DNA of 11,393 nt. Origin: Porticoccaceae bacterium. Lineage in GTDB: Bacteria > Pseudomonadota > Gammaproteobacteria > Pseudomonadales > Porticoccaceae. The stretch lies in the NCBI GenBank assembly GCA_003448675.1, contig DLXZ01000045.1, positions 2,123-13,515 of the forward strand, read 5' to 3'. Numbering within the stretch: the stretch's first letter is position 1; each line of letters starts with the position of its first letter. The position numbers and the translations under genes are program-made. Of the stretch, positions 1 through 7,559 are shown in pieces. The notes beneath the pieces were generated by a model. The model was not told where the DNA came from. It worked only from the letters and a program-made list of their open reading frames with translations, and made no database searches.

Positions 1-2075
1 CCAGCGACTTCCGACAGTAGTCGGGCATCATCGGGGTCGTTGGGGGCGCAGACGATGGGTTCCTTGACTTCGTTCAGGTCAATTTCAATGACGGCGGTGT
101 ATTCGGCATCGGGGTCAGCTTCCAGTAGCTCCGGCTTAGCCAGCCAGGCTTCCATTTTCTGGGCGCGTCGCTCAAGGGTGCGGGGGTCGCCATAACCCTC
201 GGAGATCATGCTGCGCAGCATAGTGATGTTGGAGCGCAGGTACTCGGCGATGGTTTCTTCGCCGAGCTTGATGGTGCATCCGGAAGCGGAGCGTTCTGCC
301 GAAGCGTCGGACAGTTCGAAAGCCTGTTCAACCGTGAGGTTTTCCAGGCCTTCAATTTCCAGAATACGGCCGGAGAAAATATTCTTTTTACCTTCCTTTT
401 CCACCGTCAACAGGCCTTGCTGAATGGCGTAGTAGGGAATGGCGTGTACCAGATCGCGCAGGGTAATGCCTGGCTGCATCTCCCCCTTGAAGCGCACCAG
501 AACCGATTCCGGCATATCCAGAGGCATAACACCTGTGGCGGCCGCGAAAGCGACCAGGCCAGAGCCCGCGGGGAAGGAGATACCCAGGGGGAAACGGGTA
601 TGGGAATCACCACCGGTGCCGACCATGTCCGGCAGCAGCATGCGGTTCAGCCAGCTGTGAATAATGCCATCGCCCGGTTTCAGGGATACGCCGCCGCGAT
701 TACGAATAAAGTCAGGCAGAGTGTGTTGGGTATCGATATCCACCGGCTTGGGGTAGGCGGCGGTGTGGCAGAAGGACTGCATGACCAGATCAGCGGAAAA
801 GCCCAGGCAGGCCAGATCCTGAAGTTCGTCTCGGGTCATCGGCCCGGTGGTGTCCTGAGAACCAACAGTATTCATTGCCGGTTCGCAGTAGGTGCCGGGG
901 CGGATGCCCTCGACCCCGCAGGCCCGGCCAACCATTTTTTGGCCGAGGGTAAAACCCTTGCCGGTGTCGGCGGGGTGCTCGGGAGTGCGGAAGATTTCGG
1001 TTTCGCCCAGGCCGAGGTTTTCGCGGGCACGACGCGTCAAACCGCGACCAATAATCAGGTTAATGCGACCACCGGCGCGCACCTCATCGAGGATAACGTC
1101 GGATTTGAATTCATACTCCGACAGCACTTCCTGGGTTTCGTGATCAACGATCTTGCCCTCGTAGGGGAGGATATCGATTACCAGACCGGTAGATAGCTTT
1201 TTAACCGGCGCTTCGAACACCAGGGCGCCGGAATCTTCCATGGTGTTAAAGAAAATCGGCGCCACCTTGCCGCCGATGCAAATGCCGCCAGCGCGCTTAT
1301 TGGGAACGCCGGGGGTGTCTTCGCCGATATACCAGAGTACGGAGTTAGTGGCGGATTTGCGGGAGGAACCGGTGCCGACCACGTCGCCGACAAAGGCCAC
1401 GGGATGACCGCTTTTTTCCAGTTCGTGAATTTGTTCCTCGGGGTTTTCCGCGCCTTCGCGAGGAATCTTGTACATGGCCTTGGCGTGGAGGGGAATGTCG
1501 GGACGCGACCAGGCATCCGGCGCGGGTGACAAGTCATCAGTGTTGGTTTCACCGGGGACTTTGAAGACAATGGCGGTCAGTTTTTCGGGCACCTCCGGAC
1601 GCTGGGTAAACCATTCGGCATTGGCCCAGGATTCCAGAACCGCCTGGGCGTTGGCGTTGCCAGCCTTGGCTTTTTCCGCAACGTCGTGGAAAGCATCGAA
1701 TACCAGCAAGGAGCTTTTCAGTTGTTCGGCGGCCAGCTCTCCCAGATCGGCGTCATCAAGCGCGGAAACCAGTGTGGCGATATTGTAGCCACCCAGCATC
1801 ATGCCGAGCAATTCAACCGCCTTGGCTCTATCGATAATCGGTGAGCTAGCATCACCATTGACAATGGCGGAAAGGAAACCGGCTTTTACATATGCGGCTT
1901 CATCGACGCCAGGGGGCACGCGGTTAGTGATCAAATCCAGGAGGAACTCTTCTTCGCCAGCCGGCGGTGCTTTTAACAGTTCGACCAGTTCGGCGGTCCA
2001 CTCGGGATCGAGTGGTTTAGGGGGGACGCCTTCAGCGGCGCGTTCAGTGACATGTTGGCGATAGGCTTCTAGCAC
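1..2075 (-). CDS. acnB: Aconitate hydratase B (bifunctional aconitase / 2-methylisocitrate dehydratase), 3' end outside window
   Basis: AcnB isomerises citrate to isocitrate through cis-aconitate in the cytoplasmic TCA cycle, and the family can also dehydrate 2-methylisocitrate. About 691 of roughly 865 residues are present in one uninterrupted frame that follows E. coli AcnB closely. The order is a HEAT-like helical domain (about 1-155), the swivelling domain with [15 protein letters not shown] from residue 175 and [12 protein letters not shown] at 230-241, then the catalytic core with GGDSHTRFP (His492). The frame runs off the window at [10 protein letters not shown], before the SCMTN and GCSLC motifs that carry the three 4Fe-4S cysteines, so an intact cluster site cannot be confirmed. 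The start is GTG at 2075-2073: the protein then begins VLEAYRQHV, matching the E. coli N-terminus, and AGAGGA lies 8 nt upstream (2089-2084). The gene is transcribed away from the DUF1289 gene. Compared with E. coli there is a short deletion near residue 210. Confidence 0.97.
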   Translation of the reverse strand, partial: MLEAYRQHVTERAAEGVPPKPLDPEWTAELVELLKAPPAGEEEFLLDLITNRVPPGVDEAAYVKAGFLSAIVNGDASSPIIDRAKAVELLGMMLGGYNIATLVSALDDADLGELAAEQLKSSLLVFDAFHDVAEKAKAGNANAQAVLESWANAEWFTQRPEVPEKLTAIVFKVPGETNTDDLSPAPDAWSRPDIPLHAKAMYKIPREGAENPEEQIHELEKSGHPVAFVGDVVGTGSSRKSATNSVLWYIGEDTPGVPNKRAGGICIGGKVAPIFFNTMEDSGALVFEAPVKKLSTGLVIDILPYEGKIVDHETQEVLSEYEFKSDVILDEVRAGGRINLIIGRGLTRRARENLGLGETEIFRTPEHPADTGKGFTLGQKMVGRACGVEGIRPGTYCEPAMNTVGSQDTTGPMTRDELQDLACLGFSADLVMQSFCHTAAYPKPVDIDTQHTLPDFIRNRGGVSLKPGDGIIHSWLNRMLLPDMVGTGGDSHTRFPLGISFPAGSGLVAFAAATGVMPLDMPESVLVRFKGEMQPGITLRDLVHAIPYYAIQQGLLTVEKEGKKNIFSGRILEIEGLENLTVEQAFELSDASAERSASGCTIKLGEETIAEYLRSNITMLRSMISEGYGDPRTLERRAQKMEAWLAKPELLEADPDAEYTAVIEIDLNEVKEPIVCAPNDPDDARLLSEVA

Positions 2076-2106
2076 GACCTTGTTCCTCTTGCTTTGTGTG
2101 ATAGCG

Positions 2107-2119
2107 CCTGCCTGGCAGG
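2107..2119. repeat. Perfect palindrome in the acnB leader
   Basis: CCTGCC-T-GGCAGG is a perfect 6+1+6 inverted repeat about 18 nt upstream of the acnB Shine-Dalgarno sequence. As RNA it could fold only with a short stem (CCTG, five-base loop, CAGG). As DNA it could be a dimer binding site. The function is unknown. Confidence 0.35.
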
Positions 2120-2195
2120 GATGCTTTGGGAGACGGACTATCCTGAGTAATGCGGTATTGAGTTGGAACGGCGCAGGGCCGATCCGAGCGGGCGA

Positions 2196-2225
2196 ATTCT
2201 ACCGTAAAGCGCTGGCCAAATGTAA
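2196..2225 (-). promoter_or_regulatory. Candidate acnB promoter
   Basis: Reading the minus strand, TAGAAT (2201-2196) is a good sigma70 -10 element. A weak -35 (TTACAT, 2225-2220) sits 18 bp upstream. It would give an acnB leader of about 110 nt, comparable to the long leader of E. coli acnB. The weak -35 keeps confidence low. Confidence 0.3.
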
Positions 2226-2305
2226 TGCCTCCGTGGGAGACCGATACAGGTAAGCAGCGTCAGCATCCTCAGTGGCACGGATTGGCATTAATTAACAGTG
2301 GTGCC

Positions 2306-2334
2306 TTCGCAAAACGGCCAGGCTCTTTTATAGT
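2306..2334 (+). promoter_or_regulatory. Candidate sigma70 promoter of the DUF1289 gene
   Basis: TTCGCA (2306-2311) and TATAGT (2329-2334) are separated by 17 bp and match the consensus at 4/6 and 5/6. The predicted transcript starts near 2341, about 20 nt before the ATG at 2362. Confidence 0.45.
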
Positions 2335-2361
2335 TGCGGCTGTAGAGTTGATGAAAGGCTT

Positions 2362-2820
2362 ATGACGAGAACCCCCGGCACCCCCTGTGTTGGCATTTGC
2401 TCTTCGGGCATCGGCGATGATGTCTGCCGGGGCTGCAAACGTTTCGCCCACGAGGTGATTAACTGGAACGCCTACACGGAGGACGAAAGGGCGTTGATAC
2501 AGCAACGGCTGGATCGCTTTCTCGTCCAGATCATCGAGCTCAAAGTCGAGATTATTGATCGTCAGCGGCTCATGTTGGTGCTCAAACAGGAAAGGGTTGC
2601 GTTTGATGAAAGCCGTGATCCGCATTTCTGGATCCATCATCTACTCAAAGCCCGTCACCACGACTGTCTCAATGCCGAACTTTGGGGTTTCCGCGTGCGA
2701 CGCCCGTACCAGCACCTCAGTTGCGCCGCCCTCCATGAAATGATCGACAAGGAGTTTTACAAACTCTCTTTAGCTCATTACGAACGCTACATACAGCCGG
2801 GGTTAAAGGCTGGGAGATAG
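2362..2820 (+). CDS. DUF1289 family protein with C-terminal extension
   Basis: The N-terminus has the DUF1289 signature: TPCVGIC followed by VCRGCKR, giving Cys9, Cys13, Cys22 and Cys25 (CX3C-X8-CX2C), then a conserved tryptophan (INWNAYTEDER). The four cysteines suggest a small metal-binding knuckle; no biochemical role for the family is established to my knowledge. Many DUF1289 proteins are little longer than this motif, whereas this one has 152 residues. The rest (about 50-150) is charged and predicted mostly helical, rich in Leu, Arg and His, and contains DPHFWIHHLLKARHH and a Tyr-rich tail; I recognise no domain there. There is no signal peptide or membrane segment. AAGG (2355-2358) lies only 3 nt before the ATG, which is tight but workable. 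The gene diverges from acnB and has its own candidate promoter. The family call is firm; the function is unknown. Confidence 0.88.
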   Translation: MTRTPGTPCVGICSSGIGDDVCRGCKRFAHEVINWNAYTEDERALIQQRLDRFLVQIIELKVEIIDRQRLMLVLKQERVAFDESRDPHFWIHHLLKARHHDCLNAELWGFRVRRPYQHLSCAALHEMIDKEFYKLSLAHYERYIQPGLKAGR

Positions 2821-2878
2821 CAATCCGGGCTAAACCAGATCGCATTGTTGGCAAAATTGCTTATGGCCATGGCGGAAA

Positions 2879-2906
2879 TTGATTAACTCAAACAGACCTG
2901 TGGAAT
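2879..2906 (+). promoter_or_regulatory. Weak candidate promoter for the GST-miaE pair
   Basis: TTGATT (2879-2884) and TGGAAT (2901-2906) lie 16 bp apart, each matching 4/6. They fall in the 132-bp gap before the GST gene, where I see no convincing terminator for the DUF1289 gene, so readthrough is also possible. Confidence 0.25.
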
Positions 2907-2952
2907 TTAAGGTAGCTCACCCCTAAGAGATTAAACAATTGAGGAGATAGCG

Positions 2953-3594
2953 ATGTACAAACTTTACGGCTTCCCGGTCAGTAATTATTACAATATGGTT
3001 AAGCTGGCTCTGCTGGAAAAGGGGCTGGATTTCGAGGAGGTGATCACCCGGCCCAGCCAGGAAGAGTCTTACCTGGCAAAAAGCCCCATGGGCAAGATCC
3101 CCTGTTTGGAGGTCAAGGAAGGACCGATCAGCGAGACCAATGTCATCCTCGATTATCTGGAGGAGGTGAGTGGTGACAGGCCGTTTTATCCCGAGGATGC
3201 TTTTCAGAGAGCCAAGGTCAGGGAACTGATGAAAGCCACGGAACTGTACCTGGAGCTGGTGGCGCGGCGGTTATTGGGCGGCGCGCTCTTCGGCCAGGAA
3301 ATGAGCGAAGCGTTGAAGGATGAGGTGCGTGGGCAACTGGATAAGGGCTGCGCGGCCCTTAACAAACTGCTGCGGTTCAGTCCTTACGCTGCGGGCGAGA
3401 CCTTCACCTACGCTGATTTCATGCTTTATTACACGGTGACGCTCGCCAATATAGTGACGCAAAAAGCGCTGGATGTAAGCCTGGAAGACAAGCTGCCGGG
3501 TCTCGCAGACTGGCTTGCCCTGATGGAACAGAATGCTCATATCCTGTCGATCAATGGTGAGCGGGATGCGGCGCTCAAGGCCATGATTGGTTAA
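2953..3594 (+). CDS. Glutathione S-transferase family protein
   Basis: The 213-residue length and two-domain layout are typical of cytosolic GSTs, which add glutathione to electrophiles or use it for reduction or isomerisation. The N-terminal thioredoxin-like domain (about 1-75) begins YKLYGFPVSNYYN, with Ser10 and Tyr5 near the usual catalytic position. It contains GKIPCL with the cis-proline Pro50, and ISETNVILDYLEE, where Glu61-Thr62 is the usual glutathione-binding pair. The helical C-terminal domain (about 85-210) carries the N-capping motif TYADF (Asp155). GAGGAG lies 6 nt before the ATG, so the start is clear. miaE follows after 9 bp, so the two are probably co-transcribed, although no functional link is known. 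The subclass and substrate cannot be read from the sequence. Confidence 0.93.
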   Translation: MYKLYGFPVSNYYNMVKLALLEKGLDFEEVITRPSQEESYLAKSPMGKIPCLEVKEGPISETNVILDYLEEVSGDRPFYPEDAFQRAKVRELMKATELYLELVARRLLGGALFGQEMSEALKDEVRGQLDKGCAALNKLLRFSPYAAGETFTYADFMLYYTVTLANIVTQKALDVSLEDKLPGLADWLALMEQNAHILSINGERDAALKAMIG

Positions 3595-3603
3595 GAGGAT
3601 ATT

Positions 3604-4275
3604 TTGACAGTGACAGGCGAGAGAGAGGGAGTATCGGAACCGGGCAAGACAAAACCCGGCAGGCTGGCGGCGTCCCTCGCCGCCATTGATGACTTTCTGC
3701 CTTGCCCGACTCCGGACGCCTGGATTGATGCGGCGCTGGCTAATTTGCCCTTACTGTTGATTGATCACGCCAATTGCGAAAAGAAGGCGGCCAGTACCGC
3801 CTTAAGCTTGATCTACCGCTACAGCGATCGCTTTGATCTGCTCAGCAAAATGTCACGTCTGGCGCGAGAGGAGCTGCGTCACTTCGAGCAGGTGATTCAA
3901 TTGATGAAGCGCAGGCAGGTGGCCTACGAGCATGTGTCGGCCTGCACCTACGCAAGCGAACTGCGCAAGCTGGTGGCCACATCCGAGCCGCTAAAGCTCG
4001 TAGACACGCTGATTATCAGCGCTTTTATCGAGGCTCGCTCCTGCGAGCGTTTCGCCAAACTGGCGCCATATCTGGATCAGGAGCTGGAGAATTTTTATCT
4101 TTCCCTGCTTAAGTCCGAGGCCCGCCACTTCAGTGATTATCTAAAGTTGGCTGAGCAGTATGCCGACGCTGATATCAGCGAACGTATCGCCAGTGTCGCG
4201 GAGCGGGAGCAGGCGCTGATTACCAGGCCCTGTGAAGAATTTCGGTTTCACTCCGGCCCGCCCAGCCGGGGATGA
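3604..4275 (+). CDS. miaE: tRNA 2-methylthio-N6-isopentenyladenosine(37) hydroxylase MiaE
   Basis: MiaE is a non-haem diiron monooxygenase that hydroxylates the isopentenyl group of ms2i6A at tRNA position 37. The four-helix-bundle ligand pattern is complete: Glu59 (HANCEKKAAS), Glu90 and His93 (REELRHFEQ), Glu143 (FIEARSCERF), and Glu172 and His175 (SEARHFSDY). The C-terminus EEFRFHSG is also typical. The start is not ATG: TTG at 3604 has AAGAGGA (3593-3599) 4 nt upstream, and GTG at 3610 has it 10 nt upstream. The two choices differ by two residues, and no ATG occurs before the first helix ligand. Either start leaves roughly 25 more N-terminal residues than I recall in Pseudomonas MiaE (before IDDFLPCPTPDAW). 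The Shine-Dalgarno overlaps the GST stop codon, which supports translational coupling. The gene converges on lpxH, with 21 bp between their stops. Confidence 0.95.
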   Translation: MTVTGEREGVSEPGKTKPGRLAASLAAIDDFLPCPTPDAWIDAALANLPLLLIDHANCEKKAASTALSLIYRYSDRFDLLSKMSRLAREELRHFEQVIQLMKRRQVAYEHVSACTYASELRKLVATSEPLKLVDTLIISAFIEARSCERFAKLAPYLDQELENFYLSLLKSEARHFSDYLKLAEQYADADISERIASVAEREQALITRPCEEFRFHSGPPSRG

Positions 4276-4296
4276 TTAACAGTTTGATGCCCAGGC

Positions 4297-5064
4297 TTAC
4301 TGAGAGATATCAAAGCTAAGCAGTTCCAAACCCTCCCTAGAGGCTTCCACGTACCAACCTTGAGCCTGCCAGTCGCCGAGCACAATGCGCCGACCCCGCT
4401 GACTTACTTGATTATCACTCCATTCAAAATGATGATCCGCCGGGCGGTGAGTATGGCCATGGATCATGGTGTCCAGGCCATATTCACTCAGGACTGCGCA
4501 AACGGTTTTTTGCTCCACATCCATGATGGCATCGCTCTTGTCGCGGGTAGCGGCGGTGCTTTGCTTGCGACCCAGGCTGGCGATCTTCTGGCGGGTGCTC
4601 AGCGGCAGCCTCTTCATGATGGCCAGCAAAAGGGGGTTGCGAATCCAGCGTCGTGCTCGCTGATAGTCCACATCGCCAGTGCACAGGGTATCGCCGTGAA
4701 GTAGCAACACATTATGGCCGTGGAGCTTGGCGCGGTGTACTTCTCCCAGCAACTGGCAGCCGGTTTCCTGGCTAAAACGCCGGCCGATGGCGAAATCCCG
4801 GTTGCCGTGGATGAAATAAAGGGCGGTGCCGGATTTGCTTAGCCGGCTTAATGCTTCGATGGTTTCTCGAACCCAGGGCGTGGGGTCGTCATCGCCGATC
4901 CAGGCTTCAAATAAATCACCGAGGATGTAGAGGGCTTCACTCCGCGAGGCTCGCTCATCAATAAAGCGGTGAAAAGCAGTGAGCAGGGCGGGCTGCTCAC
5001 CGGACAGGTGTAAATCAGATATCAAAAGGGTGCTCAACGGGGCGGCCCCTGGGGTCTCAGTCAA
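4297..5064 (-). CDS. lpxH: UDP-2,3-diacylglucosamine diphosphatase LpxH
   Basis: LpxH cleaves UDP-2,3-diacylglucosamine to lipid X and UMP in the lipid A pathway, at the inner face of the cytoplasmic membrane. The protein belongs to the calcineurin-like phosphoesterases and has all their metal motifs in order: DLHL (Asp17, His19), GDLFEAWIGDD (Asp50), GNRDF (Asn88, Asp90), LLHGDTLC (His123) and HGHTHRP (His202, His204, His206). At 255 residues it is slightly longer than E. coli LpxH (240). No ATG fits the N-terminus. TTG at 5064-5062 has GGTGGA (5079-5074) 9 nt upstream, but that sequence lies partly in the loop of a hairpin. A second TTG at 5037-5035 has AGGGG (5050-5046) 8 nt upstream and gives the N-terminus LSTLLISDLHL, closer to E. 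coli. I give the longer form; the shorter is equally plausible. The gene lies downstream of ppiB in the same direction. Confidence 0.95.
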   Translation of the reverse strand: MTETPGAAPLSTLLISDLHLSGEQPALLTAFHRFIDERASRSEALYILGDLFEAWIGDDDPTPWVRETIEALSRLSKSGTALYFIHGNRDFAIGRRFSQETGCQLLGEVHRAKLHGHNVLLLHGDTLCTGDVDYQRARRWIRNPLLLAIMKRLPLSTRQKIASLGRKQSTAATRDKSDAIMDVEQKTVCAVLSEYGLDTMIHGHTHRPADHHFEWSDNQVSQRGRRIVLGDWQAQGWYVEASREGLELLSFDISQ

Positions 5065-5065
5065 C

Positions 5066-5086
5066 GTGGCGCGTCCACCGCGCCAC
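5066..5086 (-). promoter_or_regulatory. Perfect 8-bp hairpin at the lpxH translation start
   Basis: GTGGCGCG and CGCGCCAC form a perfect 8-bp, GC-rich stem with a 5-nt loop. On the lpxH strand the loop is GTGGA, the core of the Shine-Dalgarno-like GGTGGA for the TTG at 5064, and the stem ends one base before that codon. No T-run follows, so it does not look like a standard terminator. A role in lpxH translation or in mRNA processing between ppiB and lpxH is inference. Confidence 0.5.
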
Positions 5087-5154
5087 CTGGATATGAGGTC
5101 GGAGTCATAACTCGACGGGAAAGCGCCAGCAGGTGTGGCAGATTGGCTGGTCGC

Positions 5155-5664
5155 CTAGCGGTCGGCGTAGGCATCGGAAATAGTGGTGCCTTCGATAATG
5201 ACTGTTTCGATGGGTACGTCCTGATGATGGCCTTCGTTGCCGGTGGCCACGCCCTTGATTTTTTTGACCACGTCCATGCCGTCCACCACCTTGCCAAACA
5301 CCGCGTAGCCCCAACCCTGCGGGGTTTTGGCGGTGTGATTAAGGAAGTGATTGTCGGACACATTGATAAAAAACTGCGAGCTGGCGGAGTCTGGCACCAT
5401 GGTGCGGGCCATGGCCAGGGTGCCGGTGTCGTTGCTCAGGCCGTTGTCGGCTTCGTTGACGATGCTGGGGCGGGTGGCTTTTTCCTTCATGTCGCTGTCC
5501 ATGCCGCCGCCCTGAATCATAAAGTTATCGATTATGCGGTGAAATATCGTACCTGTGTAAAAATCATCCCGGCAATATTGCAGAAAATTCTCGGCGGTGA
5601 CCGGGGCTTTGTCGAAATTCAGTTCCACGGCGATGTCGCCAAAATTGGTGTGCAGCGTAATCAT
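5155..5664 (-). CDS. ppiB: Cyclophilin-type peptidyl-prolyl cis-trans isomerase B (cytoplasmic)
   Basis: The enzyme catalyses cis-trans isomerisation of X-Pro bonds during protein folding. At 169 residues (E. coli PpiB 164) it is a single cyclophilin domain. [14 protein letters not shown] carries the catalytic Arg43 with Phe48 and Gln51. SSQFFIN (95-101), [15 protein letters not shown] (from 117) and [15 protein letters not shown] complete the active-site wall. It has no signal peptide, so it is the cytosolic PpiB form rather than periplasmic PpiA. The ATG at 5664-5662 gives the family's usual N-terminus ([10 protein letters not shown]), but the upstream sequence (TGAGAA) is a poor ribosome binding site. 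lpxH follows 90 bp downstream on the same strand, and glnS diverges upstream. Confidence 0.97.
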   Translation of the reverse strand: MITLHTNFGDIAVELNFDKAPVTAENFLQYCRDDFYTGTIFHRIIDNFMIQGGGMDSDMKEKATRPSIVNEADNGLSNDTGTLAMARTMVPDSASSQFFINVSDNHFLNHTAKTPQGWGYAVFGKVVDGMDVVKKIKGVATGNEGHHQDVPIETVIIEGTTISDAYADR

Positions 5665-5711
5665 GGGTTCTCAGTCAGCTCAGCATTGTTAATCGAGCGG
5701 CGATGATAAGG

Positions 5712-5717
5712 ATTTTA
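5712..5717 (-). promoter_or_regulatory. Candidate -10 element of ppiB
   Basis: On the minus strand TAAAAT (5717-5712) matches the -10 consensus at 5/6, about 47 nt before the ppiB ATG. No acceptable -35 sits at 16-18 bp, so the call is tentative. Confidence 0.22.
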
Positions 5718-5739
5718 GTCGGTGAATGGAACAAGTCGC

Positions 5740-5768
5740 TTATAAAGGCCCGCCCAGCCCGCTATAAT
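5740..5768 (+). promoter_or_regulatory. Probable glnS promoter with consensus -10
   Basis: TATAAT (5763-5768) is a perfect -10 element. The sequence 17 bp upstream, TTATAA (5740-5745), is a poor -35 (3/6). Transcription would begin near 5775, leaving a leader of about 75 nt before glnS. The weak -35 may mean activator help or simply modest strength. Confidence 0.55.
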
Positions 5769-5786
5769 TCACCGTTTGACGGGCCT
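5746..5786. repeat. 7-bp inverted repeat flanking the glnS -10
   Basis: AGGCCCG (5746-5752) and CGGGCCT (5780-5786) are perfect inverted copies about 34 bp apart, centre to centre. They flank the TATAAT and the likely transcription start. They could be operator half-sites or chance in GC-rich sequence. Confidence 0.3.
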
Positions 5787-5849
5787 GCGTTTATCCCCGT
5801 GAAAGTCCGTTCCCTGTAACCCGCCACAGACCTTTTTGTAAGGAATTTG

Positions 5850-7520
5850 ATGGACAGTTCCAGCTCAGGAAATTTTATCGAGCACATCATCGAGGAAGAC
5901 CTTCGCCAGCAAAGGATTTCTCAGGTGGTAACCCGTTTTCCGCCCGAACCCAACGGCTATCTGCACATCGGCCACGCCAAAGCCATCTGCTTGAATTTCG
6001 GGCTGGCACAAAAATATGACGGCGCCTGCAATCTGCGCTTTGACGACACCAATCCAGAAAAAGAGAGCGACGAGTTCGTCCGTTCAATCATCGAGGATGT
6101 CCGCTGGCTTGGTTTTCAGTGGGACGGTGACATACGCTATGCCTCGGACTATTTCGAGCAGCTCTATCAATGGGCTGAATATCTGGTGGAGCAGGGCAAG
6201 GCCTACGTCTGTGAGTTGAGCCCCGAGCAGACACGGGAATACCGAGGTACCCTGACTGAACCGGGCAAGGACAGTCCCTATCGGGATCGCCCCGTAGCCG
6301 AAAACCTGTGTCTATTACGCCAGATGCGCGCGGGTGAAATCGAGGAGGGGTGCATGGTGCTGCGCGCCCGCATCGATATGGCCGCGCCCAACATGAATTT
6401 GCGTGATCCGGTCATGTATCGCGTCAAACATGCTGTCCATCATCGTAGCGGTGATGCCTGGGCTATTTATCCTTCCTATGATTTCGCCCACGGTCAGGAA
6501 GATGCCATCGAGGGTATCAGCCACTCTATTTGTACGCTGGAGTTCGCTGATCACCGACCGCTCTACGAATGGTTTATCGACAATCTCCCGGTCCCCTCGA
6601 AGCCCCGACAGTTCGAGTTTGGCCGGCTTAACCTTAATTACACGGTGACCAGCAAGCGCAAGCTCAAGCAGCTGGTCGATGAGGGGCATGTGGACGGCTG
6701 GGATGACCCGCGTCTGCCAACATTGTCTGGCCTGCGCCGGCGCGGAGTCAGTCCTGCAGCGGTGCGCGATTTTTGCGAGAGTCTGGCGGTGGCGAAAACC
6801 GATGGTACGGTGGACATGGCGCAGTTGGACCACTTTATTCGCCAGGACCTCAATGAGAACGCTCCCCGTGGTATGTGTGTACTTCAGCCGCTTAAGCTCA
6901 CCCTGACTAACTGGCCTGAAGACGAGAAAGTTTCCCTGAGTCTAGCCAGACACCCCCAGCGCGAGGATATGGGCGAGCGGCAGGTGCCCTTTGGTCGGGA
7001 GATCTACATTGACCGCGATGACTTTAACGAAGACAGCAGTCTGTCGCGCAAGAAGTTCAAGCGCCTGGTGCTCGGCGATTATGTGCGCCTGCGCGGTGCC
7101 TACGTGATCAGGGCGGATGAGATGGTACGCGATGACACCGGGCAACTGCTGGAAGTGCTTTGTTCCGTGGTGCCTGATACGCTGGGTGAGAATCCCCCCG
7201 AGGGTATTAAGCCCCGAGGCGTCATTCATTGGGTGGCAGCCCACGACAGTATCAGCTGCGAGGTAAAACTCTACGAGCGGCTGTTTACTGAAGCGGAGCC
7301 GGGTGCCGGCGGTGCTGATTTCCTTGCGGCGATTAATCCTGAATCCCTGATTAGGCTGACAGGTTGTCAGGCCGAAGCCAGCTTAGTGGATGCGCAGCCA
7401 GGACAGACCTACCAGTTTGAACGGGAGGGCTATTTTTGTCTGGACACTCATGCCGGCGCGGTCGCAAATCCTGTGTTTAACCGGACCATCTCCTTGCGCG
7501 ACACCTGGTCCGGGAAGTGA
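5850..7520 (+). CDS. glnS: Glutaminyl-tRNA synthetase
   Basis: GlnRS charges tRNA-Gln with glutamine directly, using ATP, in the cytoplasm. The 556 residues match the usual bacterial length (E. coli 554). The class I signature is PEPNGYLHIGHAK, with the HIGH motif at 39-42, and the KMSKS counterpart is VTSKRKL at 266-272. FDDTNPEKE, the SYDFAHGQEDAIEGISHS acceptor-binding region and the C-terminal anticodon-binding beta-barrels (from about 340) are all present without interruption. ATG at 5850 is chosen over the adjoining upstream TTG because TAAGGA (5839-5844) is 5 nt before it. GlnRS in bacteria is largely a gamma- and betaproteobacterial trait, which supports the taxonomic call. cysS follows after 39 bp with no terminator between them, so the two probably form an operon. 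Confidence 0.98.
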   Translation: MDSSSSGNFIEHIIEEDLRQQRISQVVTRFPPEPNGYLHIGHAKAICLNFGLAQKYDGACNLRFDDTNPEKESDEFVRSIIEDVRWLGFQWDGDIRYASDYFEQLYQWAEYLVEQGKAYVCELSPEQTREYRGTLTEPGKDSPYRDRPVAENLCLLRQMRAGEIEEGCMVLRARIDMAAPNMNLRDPVMYRVKHAVHHRSGDAWAIYPSYDFAHGQEDAIEGISHSICTLEFADHRPLYEWFIDNLPVPSKPRQFEFGRLNLNYTVTSKRKLKQLVDEGHVDGWDDPRLPTLSGLRRRGVSPAAVRDFCESLAVAKTDGTVDMAQLDHFIRQDLNENAPRGMCVLQPLKLTLTNWPEDEKVSLSLARHPQREDMGERQVPFGREIYIDRDDFNEDSSLSRKKFKRLVLGDYVRLRGAYVIRADEMVRDDTGQLLEVLCSVVPDTLGENPPEGIKPRGVIHWVAAHDSISCEVKLYERLFTEAEPGAGGADFLAAINPESLIRLTGCQAEASLVDAQPGQTYQFEREGYFCLDTHAGAVANPVFNRTISLRDTWSGK

Positions 7521-7559
7521 CGTAACCCGATACACGATGTAAAGATAGAATCCAAGACG

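Noticed and set aside
417..1196. A 259-codon open frame on the plus strand
   Set aside because: It lies wholly opposite acnB, which is in frame and conserved throughout. The antisense product resembles no known family, and long antisense frames are common in GC-rich genes.
2351..2365. A four-codon leader peptide (ATG to TGA) overlapping the DUF1289 start
   Set aside because: It has no ribosome binding site or regulatory codon pattern; its AAAGG is better explained as the Shine-Dalgarno of the real ATG at 2362.
4276..4320. Possible bidirectional terminator between miaE and lpxH (TTTGAT ... ATCAAA)
   Set aside because: The arms are only 6 bp and AT-rich, with a loop of about 20 nt and no T-run, so a terminator is not supported.
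6315..6833. A 172-codon minus-strand frame inside glnS
   Set aside because: It is a shadow of the conserved glnS frame, with no independent start signal or family match.
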